Below are positions 20,901-31,076 of a stretch of 64,000 nt of DNA, piece after piece. Within the stretch, counting starts at the first letter, position 1. The number at the start of each line of letters is the position of its first letter. Where the stretch lies: contig CM066032.1 of NCBI GenBank assembly GCA_033557465.1, positions 55,278,955 through 55,342,954 of the forward strand, in the 5' to 3' direction. A model generated the notes under the pieces. It saw only the letters and a list, made by a program, of their open reading frames with translations, was not told the origin of the DNA and did not search any database. The translations under genes and the position numbers were made by a program. This DNA is from Ichthyophis bannanicus. Lineage: Eukaryota > Chordata > Amphibia > Gymnophiona > Ichthyophiidae.

Positions 20901-21345
20901 GATCTCTAATAGCTGCCTTTACATCCTTATAAATCAAAGCCTGGGCTGCTGGCATTGCTCTGTAAGCTGCTAGTGCCTCTCCAGTTAATGAGGCTGCCAG
21001 CCTTACTGCCCACTGGGTCTCTGGCCATGCTAAAGCCTGTGCCACTCTTTCAAAAGACTCTAGAAAATCATCAACATTATCATCTGGAGTTAATTTCCCA
21101 AAATTAAATGCCCCAATCCCTTGATTGAGTCCCACACTGTCCACATGTGGTGTACCAGTACTAACTGCTGGTCTTGCATCTGTTCCACTTTGGCTCTGCA
21201 GCTGTACTAGAGCTTGCACCAGATCAAGCACTGGTTTCTGCTGTTCCATTAAGGCCTTCACAGCAGTGTCCTGGGCCTGCTGTGATAGCTCCTGCTGCTT
21301 GCTAAATTAGGCTGCCATCCACTGAGCCATCTCCCTCGGATCCAT
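17038..21345 (-). CDS. Gag-protease-dUTPase-RT-RNase H-LTR domain polyprotein of element 2
   Basis: One frame with its ATG at 21345 and TAA at codon 13 (21307-21309); it is then open for 1407 codons from Met 21261. Residues counted from that Met: SCAN-like capsid about 95-215, CCHC knuckle 260-273, protease LLDSGAD 305-311, dUTPase 455-575 (AGFDL, RSGLA, GVIDPDYRGN, KTGDKIAQ, RGAKGFGST), RT 650-850 with YMDD 807-810, RNase H 950-1070. The polypurine bridge follows, and the LTR-encoded domain is 1094-1407. The last carries 'SRDQDWKAGHQNWITYWPGY' and ends 'YMDCSLSKCYC'. No integrase is found between protease and RT or after RNase H. The dUTPase would keep uracil out of the cDNA. Confidence 0.92.
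17983..17995 (-). other. Polypurine tract of element 2
   Basis: AGCAGGGGGGTA on the sense strand abuts the 3' LTR and is the same tract as in element 1. It is translated within the polyprotein. Confidence 0.82.
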
Positions 21346-21653
21346 CTTGATCCCTGCAAGAAAAGAAAAAAAAAAAAAGTGCAGCACCTTCCAACCAGGT
21401 GTGTTTTTTTCAACTTTTTTTTTTTTTTTCAATTACCCCCTGTGCTTACACACATCCACCACTAGACATGCCCAGGTACATATTACCTTGTCTCAGTGAT
21501 GAATCCAGCTTTGCACAGGGTCTTTTCATCTGGGACAGCTTCCTGGAACAACCACTTCTCCTCCAAAGTGCAGATGAGGGAAAAATCTTCTTTCAGCTTC
21601 AAACTTGAATTTTATTTGTAATCCACAGCAAATAAATCCTCTTGGTGCAAAAG

Positions 21654-21673
21654 CAATCCGAAAAACTACGCCA
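21654..21673 (-). other. Primer-binding site of element 2
   Basis: TGGCGTAGT and following bases lie two bases inside the 5' LTR. They are identical to the element 1 site although the adjoining LTR ends differ completely. Confidence 0.6.
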
Positions 21674-21675
21674 TT

Positions 21676-23218
21676 TGTCAGACGGCTGCCTAGGGTGAGA
21701 ACTTACACAATCTTGACGATGCATATATTCATATGATTCTTGCAAGGTATTGTGGGTAATGTAGTTCTTTCACTCCCAAACACAGCTGAAGACAATAATT
21801 GAGTTGTGATACCAGTGGTAAGGCCAATAAAATACTTCTTTTATTGATGGGGTTTAATTCACCCAGCACAAATATGCTTGGTAGCAATATAAATGAGGTT
21901 ACTTGCTTGCAGTGTTTAAATGGATAACATAAAGTCACAAAGCAAATCAGAAAACAACCTTCAGCTTGTCAGGCAATTAGCTAATGTTTTCTTAGCAAAT
22001 AATTACCAAATAAAAAGGCACAAAGAAATGAATAAACTTTGCTTGTTAGGTTAACTTCTGCTTATTTTCCACGCAGATCCCAGCAGTGATTCTCCCTTGC
22101 TCACACACACAATCAGGTGCAGCTTTAATTACTATCAATTGACCAGCTGAAACCCTTTAGCTGGCTGGCTGCTACTGTGTGAACCCAAATCCTGCTTTAA
22201 GAGCTGTTTGCAGTGGAAATAAAGAACAAAGTTAGGTTTCTTTGTGATGGCTGAGGTGTTTGCTCACAGAAAGCTAGCAATAGCATTTAGATAGAGAACA
22301 GTCCATGTAATGAATAGTTTCATCTGCTGTATCTCCCCCTTCATCAATCAGCATAGGGTCACTATCATACATTGGCACAGACGAGTCTTTCCATAAGGCA
22401 CTATCATGAGAATGCTTATTCCCTTGCTGCCATTCACTATTATAGATAGGGTCTGGATCAGTGTTCATATCTGAGCCTCTCCTGCTATCATAATTCCTCT
22501 CTGTATATCCTGGCCAGTATGTAATCCAGTTCTGATGTCCAGCCTTCCAATCTTGATCCCTGGACACTGGATCTTCCCTCACATACCTTTTGGCATAGAT
22601 CTGAAAGTCCTTTCCACGTGCAGTCTTCTCTCTTCCAGGTAGCCACTGGTGATTCCTATCTCTGCCATTCCATTCCTCTGGTTGATTCCAGTCCAATGGA
22701 CTCTGCTGGCATTTGGAATACCTCCCAGTATAGGTACTGCCTTGGAATCTCCCAGACCTTCCAATGGCCTTTCTTCTCTTCCTTCCAGAGAGTTTCCTTC
22801 TTTCTCTATCCACTTGGCGTGGCTTCTGTTTCTCCAGGTGATGCTTAAACCTGTAGCTGGGCTGGAGCTTGTAGCCGTTGCTGAAGCTCTCCCTGAAGCT
22901 ATTATCTGAAGAATCAGCTCTATTCTTATTCTGTCTTAATGTGTGCTCCTCCCTAACACAGCGCAGCTGTGTTGAATCAGGCCCTGCCCTTTGAGATGAG
23001 TGCTTAGGGATTACCTCATAGCTCTCTTGATTGCACCCACATTTTCTCACTTCAGCCCCTCTCATGGCTGCTGGAAACCTGGTGCATTCTGGGACTGGTA
23101 GTCTTTTATGTGAAAACTCTGTTTTCTTACTTCTACCAAAACTGACAGGTTGCTTGTTCAGAGTCACATCATCTTTTCTATATCTCCTACCTGAGCTATG
23201 ATAAGCTTCCTTATCACA
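21676..23218 (-). repeat. 5' LTR of element 2
   Basis: It is the same length as the 3' LTR and nearly identical, TG at 21676 and CA at 23218. It repeats the 315-codon frame without a stop, so the domain could also be read from a transcript starting upstream of this LTR. Differences include Ala/Val in the 'DRERR' stretch. Confidence 0.93.
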
Positions 23219-23223
23219 GTGAG

Positions 23224-23572
23224 GACTGACTTCCTGCTTGTTCCTGGAGAAAGCGTAGTTACTCACCTGTAACAGGTGTTCTCCAGGGACAGCAGGAATC
23301 AGTCCTCACAACCCTCCCTCCTCCCCTTGGAGTTGCAGTCCTATTATTATTATTTTTGCTATTTTGCCTTCTTTTAGCTATGTCATTTGACTGAGCAAGA
23401 TGGCACCCTTGGTCGGTAAGGAGACTGCGCATACGTGATGCAATTCCCAAAGGCTTTTTAGAAAGCTGGGGATTTGCTCCGCACGAGGACTGTGTCGGCG
23501 CCGACGTCACCCATATGTGAGGACTGATTCCTGCTGTCCCTGGAGAACACCTGTTGCAGGTGAGTAACTACA
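23224..23572 (+). repeat. DIRS terminal region with inverted repeats
   Basis: A 52-bp segment at 23257-23308 (gttactcacctgtaacaggt...) is the reverse complement of 23517-23570 with one or two mismatches. A third, partial copy is the piece split by gypsy element 2 (16430-16439 with 23224-23252). DIRS elements carry such inverted and internal repeats at the end, where they template circular cDNA. The spacer includes GC-rich sequence around 23490. Confidence 0.7.
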
Positions 23573-23680
23573 CTTTAGCAAAATGCTGAACTGTTTCAAT
23601 TGGTAATATTCTGTTCTCTGTAAACCGCTTTGACCCGGTATATAAGCGGTATATAGCCTAGCCAAATAAATAAATGCCTT
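23573..23680 (+). mobile_element. L2 3' tail
   Basis: 'gtaaaccgctttgacccggt' followed by 'tataagcggtatatagcc' and an AAATAAATAAAT end is the L2 3' structure. It abuts the CR1 copy and has no coding sequence. Confidence 0.7.
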
Positions 23681-23746
23681 TTCTAATTCCGCTATATCCT
23701 TTTTAAGATATGGGGTCCAGAACTGCACACAATATTCAAGGTGCGG

Positions 23747-24112
23747 TCATACCATGGAACGATACAGAGGAATTAAAATATCCTTTGTTTTATTCTCCAT
23801 CCCTTTCCTTATGATTCCTAGCATTCTATTTGCATTCTTGGCCACTTCTGCACACTGGATAAAGAGTTTCAACATGTTATCCACAATGACACCTAAATAT
23901 TTTTCCTGGGTGGTGGTTCCTAATATGGAACCTTGCATCATGTAACTATAGTTTGGGTTGTTCTTTCCTAGGTGCATAACTTTGTACTTGTTCACATTAA
24001 ATTTCATCTGCCATTTGAATGTCCAGTCTTCAAATTTATTAAGGTCCTCTTGCAATTTTTCACAATCCTCTTGGGTTTTAACAACTTTGAAAAATGTGTC
24101 TGTCATCTGCAA
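23747..24112 (-). pseudogene. CR1 RT C-terminal part, copy A
   Basis: An open stretch of 121 codons with the CR1 thumb blocks ('FKWQMKFNVNKYKVMHLGKN', 'NRMLGIIRKG', 'ILIPLYRSMV'). It lies downstream of the catalytic aspartates, which fall in decayed sequence to the right. Confidence 0.8.
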
Positions 24113-24568
24113 ATTTGATTACCTCACTCGCTATTCCCATTTCCAGATCATTTACGAATGTTATAAAGCAGCAGACCCAGCACAGATCCCCGGGGTATTC
24201 CACTATTCACCTTTCTCCATTGGGAGAATTGACCATTTAGCCTTACCCTCTGCTTTCTAACTTTTAACCATTTCCTGATCCACAATAGTACACTGTCTCC
24301 TATCCCATGACTTTTTAATTTCACTAAGAGTCTCTCATGAGGGAACTTGTCAAAGGCTTTCTGAAAATCCAGCTACACTATATCGACTAACCCACCTTTG
24401 TTTAGCTGTTTATTTAACTTTCAAAAAAATATTAACAGATTGTAAGACAAGACCTTCCCTGGATAAAGCTATGTTAGCTTTATCCCATTAAAACATGACT
24501 ATCTATATGTTCAGTAATTTTTTTTTAAATAATGGTTTGTACCATTTTTCCTAGTACTGACTTCAGGC

Positions 24569-24847
24569 TCACTGCCTGTAGTTTCCTGGATCACCCTGGA
24601 ACCCTTTCTTAAAAATTGGCATTACATTGGCCATCCTCCAATTTTCATGTATTACACATGATTTTAATGATAGTTCACAGATTACTAATAGTAGGTCTGC
24701 AATCTCATATTTCAGTGTTTTCAACACCCATGGATGTATACCATCCGGGTCAGGTGATTTGTAACTGTTCAGTTTATCAAATAGTTGTAATACATCTTCC
24801 CGGTTTATCGATATTTCTTTTAATTCTGTATCAGCTTTAAAACCCAT
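24569..24847 (-). pseudogene. CR1 RT N-terminal part, copy A
   Basis: This contains RT block 1 ('KLNSYKSPDPDGIHPWVLK') and 'NWRMANVMPIFKKG'. It ends at a stop just after 'GNYRQ' and is cut at the right by the 24855 insertion. Confidence 0.8.
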
Positions 24848-24854
24848 TTCAGTC

Positions 24855-25403
24855 TCAGATAAGGATAAAGTTCTTGTACTTCGTAGTTACTTTAAAAACA
24901 TGTCTTCTCCGTTTTGTGGTGCTAAAGTTCAGATATTTCTGGATGTATGTAGGGCTACGCAAGTTAGGAGACAGGCCTTTTTGGCCTTGAAGCCTAGAGT
25001 CCTAGCCCTTTCTGCCTCCTTTTTTCTCCGATACCCTTGTAAATGTTTAATTACGTTTCAGGGTTCTAAATTTACCTTTTTGGATCCTTCTCAGTTAGAA
25101 TTGTTTTTGAATGGTAAAGAGAGACAAGGGAATGTGTAGGCGAATATAGGAGGAACTATTGTAAGCTGTCCAGTAATAGAGTGTTGTAACTCATGTTTCT
25201 TAATTGCCTTTTTTTTTTTTGTGTTATCTCCCCATTATTGTGGGCTAGGTTGGGTGATGTCTGTAGATGATTTCTATGTTATATATTTCTTTGGAATATA
25301 GGTTAACATTTAATTATGTATCTGTATGTATACACGACACACCTATTTTTGCTTTATTCTTGCTTTTGTAAGATGTTGAAATTTAATAAAAAAAAACAAA
25401 AAA
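24855..25403 (+). mobile_element. Tx1/L1-like LINE 3' fragment
   Basis: A 549-bp insertion with the 10-bp duplication CATTTCAGTC (24845-24854 and 25404-25413) and an A-rich tail. It begins with about 90 codons ending 'ITFQGSKFTFLDPSQLELFL', which resembles the C-terminus of Tx1-type ORF proteins. About 260 bp of untranslated sequence follows. The family name is tentative, the insertion itself clear. Confidence 0.7.
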
Positions 25404-26017
25404 CATTTCAGTCATGGGTAACATCCCTACATCTTCCTCAGTAAAGACCGAAGCAAAGAATTCATTCAGTCTCTCCACTATGTCCTCAGTAAAGACTGGA
25501 ACAAAGAATTAATTCAGTCCCTCCACTGTGGCCTTGTCCCCTCTTAGTGCCCCCTTTACCCTTCTGTTATCTAATGGTCCAACTGACTTTCTCACGGATT
25601 TTTTGCTACAAATATACTTGAAAAAGTTTTTATTATGAGTTTTTGCTTCTACAGCAAGCTTTTTTTCAAATTCTCTCTTTGCCTGCCTTATCAATGCCTT
25701 GCATCAATCTTGCTAGTGCTTATGTTGTTTCCAGTTTTTGTCATTTGGCTCCTTTTTCAATTTTCTGAAAAAATCTTTTTGGCTACATGAAGTCTGGAGT
25801 TGGCAATGGATAAGAAGAGCACAAATACTGTAAAAGGGATTTGTTTGATGAGCAGAGTTTTTGAAGAGGGTTTTAAGGTGAGATAAGAGAGGGGGGTAAT
25901 GAGGACCCGCAAAATGAATGCACTTGTGAGTCAGTAGGAAAAGTCTGAATTGGATGTAGAAACAGAAGGGGAGAATTTTGCTGATGTTATAGAAAAAGAA
26001 ATGATAGATTTTAGCTA

Positions 26018-26787
26018 TCAATTTGATGTGTGTGGAGAAGGAGAGGGAGGAGTGAAAGATGACCCCAAGGTTGTGGGCTGAGGAAACAAGGAGTAGAAGA
26101 GTGTTCTCCAGAGAGATTGAGAAAGGAGGAGGGGAGGGAGGGGAGGTTTAGGTGGAAAAATAAGAAGCTTGGTTTTTGCCATGTTTAATTTCAAATGGTG
26201 GTGAGACATCCAGCCATCAATGACAGATAGCAGATAGGCAGGAAGAGATATTGGCCTGGAGTGTTGGAGAAATATCAGGTGTAGAGAGATAGATCTGAGA
26301 GTCATCAGTGTAAAAATGGTACTGAAAACCATAGGAAGAGATGAGCATACCAAGGTACTGGGTATAGAGAGAGAAGAGTGGGATAGCAGAAGAAGAGGAT
26401 CCACCATTACAAATACTGAAAGAGTGATGGAAGTGATTAGAAGAGAACCAGGATAGAACAGAGCCTCTAAAACTAAGTGAGGCAAGGCATCAAGGAGAAG
26501 GTGGTGATCAATGGTGTCAAAAGCAGCAGAAAGGTCAAAAAGAATGAGGATCATGTAAAGGCCCTTGGATTTTGCCAGGAACAAGTCACTGGAGACTCTG
26601 GCAAGAACCGTCTCAGTAGAATGTAAAGGACAAAAGCCAGATTGCAGTGGATCCAGAAGGGCTTGAGGGAAGATAAAGTCAAGACAACAGCAGAGAACTG
26701 CACATTCAAAAAGTTTGGAAATGAAGGAGAGAAGGGAGAAGGACAAGTAGGGTGAAGTGAAGGTTTCTTGAGAAGAGGTGTGACCAC
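26018..26787 (-). pseudogene. L2b reverse transcriptase remnant
   Basis: Two overlapping frames together carry 'TPLLKKPSLHPTCPSPFSPS', 'DPLQSGFCPLHSTETVLARV' and 'FDLSAAFDTIDHHLLL'. The YADD box is not recognisable because of frameshifts. Downstream 'MAKTKLLIFPPK' matches the RT thumb. Confidence 0.75.
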
Positions 26788-28154
26788 AACATGCTTGAAG
26801 TCTGTTGGGACAGTTGCACTGGAGAGCGATAGGCTGAGAATATGACAGATGGAGGGGATGATATTGGAGGAGATGGAGTTAAGGAGACAGGTTGAGAAAG
26901 GATCAGATGAGCAGGTAGTGAGTTTAGAGGAGGAAAGAAGATAAGTGGTTTCCTCTACGGAAATCGTAGAGAAGGAAGAAAAGATAGCAGAGGTTGAGGG
27001 GAAGATTTGGCATTGAAGAGGGGAAGATGGGATGAAACTAATCTTGGGGGAAATTAGAGTGTAATCTTGTGGACTTTGTCATGGAAATAGTCGGCCAGGG
27101 TTTGGGCAGAAAGGGAAGAAGGGGTTGGAGGTAGAGGCACCTTGAGGATAGAGTTGAGAGTTATAAAAAGATGGCGAGGGTCAGAGGCAAGAGAGTTAGT
27201 CAGATGGACATAGTAGTTTTGCTTGGCAAGTGCTTTGGCTGACTGGAAGGAAGAAAGCATGAATTTGAAGTGAAGAAAGTTAGCAAGGGTGTGGGATTTG
27301 AGCCAAATGCTCTCAGCTAAATGGGCACAGGAACGTAGACAGTCAGGGCTGAGATAGAGTGTATCTCACAGGACGCGGCATGGGTAGACCAAAAGCAACC
27401 AGAACAGAGTGTGGAGTTTTAGGAAACTACAGCCTCATCAACAAACTTAGAAGACATGACAGAGGAAAGAGGTGAGGAGAAAATAGTGGAGACAGTCGAT
27501 GAATCAATAGCATGAAGATTTCTAAAGAGGTAGGAGATTTGAGATTGAGGCGGGGAGTAATGAAGAGTGAAACTTAGCAGGTAATGGTCAGATAAGGGGA
27601 AAACTGAGGTATAGAAGTTAGAGGGTAAGCAATTAGAAAAGAAAAAAATGATCAAGGCAGTGACCATGCTGGTGAGTGCAGGCAGTAGAACAAAGTTGGA
27701 GATTGAATGAGTAGGCAAGGGAAAGGAGCTCTAAAGTGTAAGGGTCTGAAGGGTTATCAGAATGAATATTAAAGTCACTGATAATAAGGGAGGGGGAAGA
27801 TTAATTTAGAAAAAGTCATGAGTCAAAGTCTGTGAGAAAAGTAGAGGTGGATTTGTCTGGGGGTCGATAAATAACAGCTATCTGAAGATGTGGAGTAAAA
27901 AGACAGATGGAGTGGACTTCAACAGAGGGAAAGGAGTGAGGCAGAAAGATGAGATGAAATTGTCAGAAATAAGAGAGTAGAAACCCAACACTGCCAGTGG
28001 GACAAGACATATGGGAGAATTGATAGCCACCATGACAGAGGGCAGCAACTGAAGCTGCATCATCAGGGAGGAGCCAGATCTCGGTTAAAGCCAGGAGAGG
28101 GACAGAATTAGAGATAAAGAGATCACAGATAAATGCAAGTTTATTAGATATGGC

Positions 28155-28240
28155 GTGTGCATTTATTTATTTATTTAGCTGTATTTGTATCCCGCTTTTC
28201 ACCGGGTCAAAGCGGCGTCACATAAAAAAGGGGGGGAGGG
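28155..28240 (-). mobile_element. L2 3' tail inserted in L2b
   Basis: An ATTTATTTATTTATTTA run followed by 'tatcccgcttttcaccgggt' and 'caaagcggcg' is the reversed L2 3' end. It separates two parts of the L2b endonuclease region. Confidence 0.65.
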
Positions 28241-28870
28241 GAAATTAAGTAAAGGGGGGCCATCACCGGGGAGGCAACATTGATGATTTTGTGCATTCCA
28301 TAAGGCGCACGAGAAAAGGAGGGAGGAGGGAGAAAGCAGAGGGATATGAATGAGATTGGAGCAGTTGCATGAGGAACTGTTTTGGGAGTGAGAGAAAAAG
28401 CTAGGGGGACCAGAATTAGGATTAGTATCGCCAGAAGAGGGAAGGAGAAGAAGAGCAGAGGTAGAGAGGAAACAGCATGGTGGAAACGAGGGCGGGGTTC
28501 TTTCAGCGAGAAAGGAGAGGGGTGGAAGAGAGGGAGAAAAAAGTGGAGCTCAAGAGCTGAAGAAAGGGGGGAAGGCAAGATAGGGGAAGAAATGAGAGTG
28601 ACAAAGAGGGTGTGATAAGGAGGGTGGGTATGAACTTGAAGGTAGGAGGAAAGAAGATTAGGGAGTATCAATAGTAGGAAGAAAAAGTGACGTGAAAGGG
28701 GTGATGAGGGGAGGAGAGGACAAAAGAAATAATTGAAGAAAGGTAGTAGGGGGATTGAGGAGAAACAGGGAACACCTGGAAGTAATTGTGGTATAAAATT
28801 ACCTTTAGGAGCATGAGGATTTATCAGAGAGAGGAGAGGGATGAAGGCAAAACTTCAGGTAATCTGTAAA

Positions 28871-29163
28871 AACAATTAGGTATCAATCAAAATACTGTTG
28901 AAAATTCTCAGATTGTTAATTTATTCCGAGAAAAGGAACCTTGAGAGTACCATCACCACAAGTTCTATTATTCTGTTAATCTATTTATTTCTCTAGGTTC
29001 CCGAGAATTCTGTTCTCATCATGGGCAGTTTGTTCTGCTCATGAGTCAGTTGATTGCCTGTTACTCATGAAATGGCGGTTTAGGTCAACAAACATGGTGT
29101 CGGTCCTCAGGCCACGAGGGAAAGAAGGTTTCTTCGGTTTCTGTGATGCTTCTTTCATTTCAG
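28871..29163. other. Unclassified sequence
   Basis: No repeat family, coding block or RNA gene is recognised. The region ends in a pyrimidine run with a consensus-like splice acceptor at 29163. Confidence 0.4.
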
Positions 29164-29227
29164 CTGCCCAGGCAAGCTAGGAAGGTGAAGGCAGAGAAAC
29201 TGGAAGAACTCAGGGCGAGAGCTGTAG
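29164..29227 (+). CDS. Candidate host-gene exon (charged helix), weak
   Basis: A pyrimidine tract and CAG precede, and TAG|GTGAGA follows, so both splice signals look good. The 64-nt stretch in its open frame encodes 'LPRQARKVKAEKLEELRARA' and ends one base into a codon. That phase matches the candidate exon at 46534, which begins with two bases completing a codon. No protein family is recognised and the link spans 17 kb of repeats. Confidence 0.3.
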
Positions 29228-30240
29228 GTGAGAGGGCACTGGTCTTCCATTGCTTCAGCGGGGCCGTAAGGGTGAGCGACGTGCAGAAAGGCTCTAAGGC
29301 TGCAGCAGGGGCAGCAGATGGATGGGTAGGCAGTTGAGGTCTACCACATGGTATCAGCCCAGTGCACTGCAGTGATGATTGCTTCACCAGTTCGTCAGAT
29401 ATTCAGTGGTCTTTGGAGATCTCTCATCTCCCTGCACAAAGAAATGTTCTCAGGGCCGCAGTGGTACTCCAGGTGCGGATGTAGTAATGGATGTGACCAG
29501 TGGTGGTGACAGCAGAAGCTTCAAGTTTTGTTCTCAGCCTGTGAAGGTGTTGGTGGGAATGCTCAGTTGTTGTACTCGTCATGTGCTGGCAGACAGGGTA
29601 GTCAGGTCGCCCTCCTTTTGGCTGGAGAGGGTAGGAAGGAGGGCTGTGCAGATGACGGTGGTGTGGATGCAGGGTACGGTGTTGGAGATGAGGCCTTTCT
29701 TTCTACTGAGTTTCCTCCCCCCCTTGCAAGCTTAGTGTTTCCCCCTCTGGCCTGGTAGTGAGCAGCAATGTGATGTCTAATCGTACTGCTTGTGCTGTAG
29801 CCAGTGCTTCTCTTCATCAGAGCAGTGATTACACTACCCGACTCCAGCTCCCTTCCACCATGGCTCTGCCCGCTGTGCTTTGCCCTTTAATCCACAGGGT
29901 GTTGCTGCTCCTACACACATCAAGGTACTAGAAGCATACAACTATAAGCACAAGACTCCCTTGTCTGGCCCCCTTCGACAGCATTACATGTGGAGAGGAG
30001 GCAGAGCACCATGCCGGTGTCAATGCTATTCTTTCAAGGTTGGAAGGTAGGAGAAGCTGGGGGGGCTCAGTGACAGTGCAGGAGGAGGGCAAACAGCTGC
30101 AGAGAGACTACAGATAAAGTGTCTGTGAAGGCTCAGAAGAAGGGGAAGCAGTAGGCAGGTCTGTCTTTATAGCACTAGTGCTGCCCCCAGCTATGATGCT
30201 TTAGGTGGTTGCCTAGTTTACCCAGTGCTTCCACTGACCC
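29228..30240. other. Unclassified sequence
   Basis: Several GC-richer stretches (29240-29760) have short frames but no recognisable domain. A phrase near 30190-30220 ('aggtggttgcctag') resembles the end of a hAT-like repeat. I see nothing firm. Confidence 0.4.
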
Positions 30241-30254
30241 TAACTGGAAACCGC

Positions 30255-30380
30255 AAGAAGCTAGATTCTGTATGCAGTGAAAAATGGAGAAACTGAAATC
30301 CATTTCCTCCTATACTGTGCAAAATACTAAGATATCGATGAGGCAGATTTCCCAAAACTGAGAGACAAAATCAAAGAATG
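30255..30380 (+). pseudogene. LINE-like C-terminal zinc-binding fragment
   Basis: One frame reads 'ENGETEIHFLLYCAKY', stop, then 'DFPKLRDKIKE'. This resembles the E-x-HFLL-x-C-x-x-Y...F-x-K tail seen at the end of some retroelement RT proteins. It is short and stopped, and the family is not determined. Confidence 0.35.
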
Positions 30381-30744
30381 AGCAGGAAAAACGGTTTAAT
30401 CTTTCCTTGTCCCAGCACCTTTAATATGTGCTTTTGCTACTTGAGCTGCGGCTCTGGCCACGGGTACCTCCTCCATCCTACGGCTGTGCAATTGAAACAG
30501 CCTTTCTTTGAAATGTGGGCCTCCATACCTACAGTTCTAGGGGAGAGGAGGAACCCATGACTAGAGCCAAAGACACAGCTAGACCCAGGGTACTGAAGGG
30601 ATGAATTGGAAGGAGCCCTCCTTTGGGCAGGCTGTCGATCCCTGAGTGCTCGGCCCCTGGTGCTTCTACCTGGAATAAAAGGATGCTAGCTTGTGGGGTT
30701 TCCCCTCCCTTTCCCCCAGGAAACTGAAAATAATTGTGACTATG
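30381..30744. other. Unclassified sequence
   Basis: No feature is recognised. Short frames lack any domain. Confidence 0.4.
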
Positions 30745-31076
30745 AACAAGGTCGGCTGACTTGGATCAACTATCAATAAAGAAATGACAAACAGTCAAGA
30801 AACCTGACGAAACATTGCTCTTGACAAAATGGCTATGAAGGTCCCACAGATTCAACTCATGATATTTTCAATAATGTCATATGATGCGAAAGCTGGACAG
30901 TGAAAAAGACAGACAGGAAGAAAATTGATGCCTTTGAATTATGGTGCTGGTGATGAATACTGTGTATACCATGGACTGCCCGAAGAACAAACCAGTCAAT
31001 ACTAGAGGAGATCAAACCTAAGCTTTCTTTAGAAGCTCAGATGACAAGACTTCGACTTTCATACTTTGGACACATT
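30745..31076 (+). mobile_element. RTE-like LINE, copy C, left piece
   Basis: The plus-strand equivalent of the RT thumb and tail of copy A: 'tcatatgatgcgaaagctgg', then 'gaattatggtgctgg', 'ctgcccgaagaacaaacc', then 'RLRLSYFGHI' at 31041-31073. It breaks off exactly where an L2 begins and resumes at about 36905. Confidence 0.8.

Larger units (their letters stand above)
16440..23218 (-). mobile_element. Ty3/gypsy-type LTR retrotransposon, element 2 (young, dUTPase-bearing, no visible integrase)
   Basis: A complete 6779-bp element. The LTRs 16440-17982 and 21676-23218 are both 1543 bp and differ at only about seven positions by eye. The 5-bp target duplication GTGAG is at 16435-16439 and 23219-23223 in the DIRS tail. 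The primer-binding site, polypurine tract and one long frame are intact apart from a nonsense codon near the start of gag. It belongs to the same family as element 1 but a different LTR subfamily. Confidence 0.93.
23683..25788 (-). mobile_element. CR1 LINE, copy A
   Basis: Minus-strand fragments encode CR1 RT and the flanking region. 'SYKSPDPDGIHPWVLK' and 'MPIFKKGFQGDPGNYRQ' lie at 24569-24847; 'VVKTQEDCEKLQEDLNKFED', 'KVMHLGKNNPNYSY' and 'EKYLGVIVDN' lie at 23747-24112. Pre-RT sequence ('REFEKKLAVEAK') lies at 25509-25694. The catalytic block region (24120-24560) is full of stops. A Tx1/L1-like piece is inserted at 24855-25403. Confidence 0.82.
25789..28870 (-). mobile_element. L2-like LINE (subfamily b), long decayed copy
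   Basis: Minus-strand fragments from right to left: endonuclease remnants ('SVPLLALTE' near 28100, 'AVIYRPPDKS' near 27870, 'LSDHYLLSFTLH' near 27590), pre-RT ('FQSAKALAKQNYY' near 27230), RT ('LQSGFCPLHSTETVLARV', 'LFDLSAAFDTIDHHLLLD' near 26550) and the C-terminal 'TYKCIHFAGPHYPPLL' near 25900. There are many frameshifts. The strand is strongly purine-rich. An L2 tail is inserted near 28155. Confidence 0.78.

Noticed and set aside
28207..28671. Leu/Pro/Ser-rich minus-strand frame and its plus-strand Lys/Arg-rich shadow
   Set aside because: It lies in the purine-rich strand of a decayed L2 and shows no endonuclease motif. Low complexity explains its openness.
29379..29817. Overlapping frames on both strands
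   Set aside because: No domain, no splice context and no similarity to any repeat protein is visible. They are probably chance frames in GC-richer DNA.
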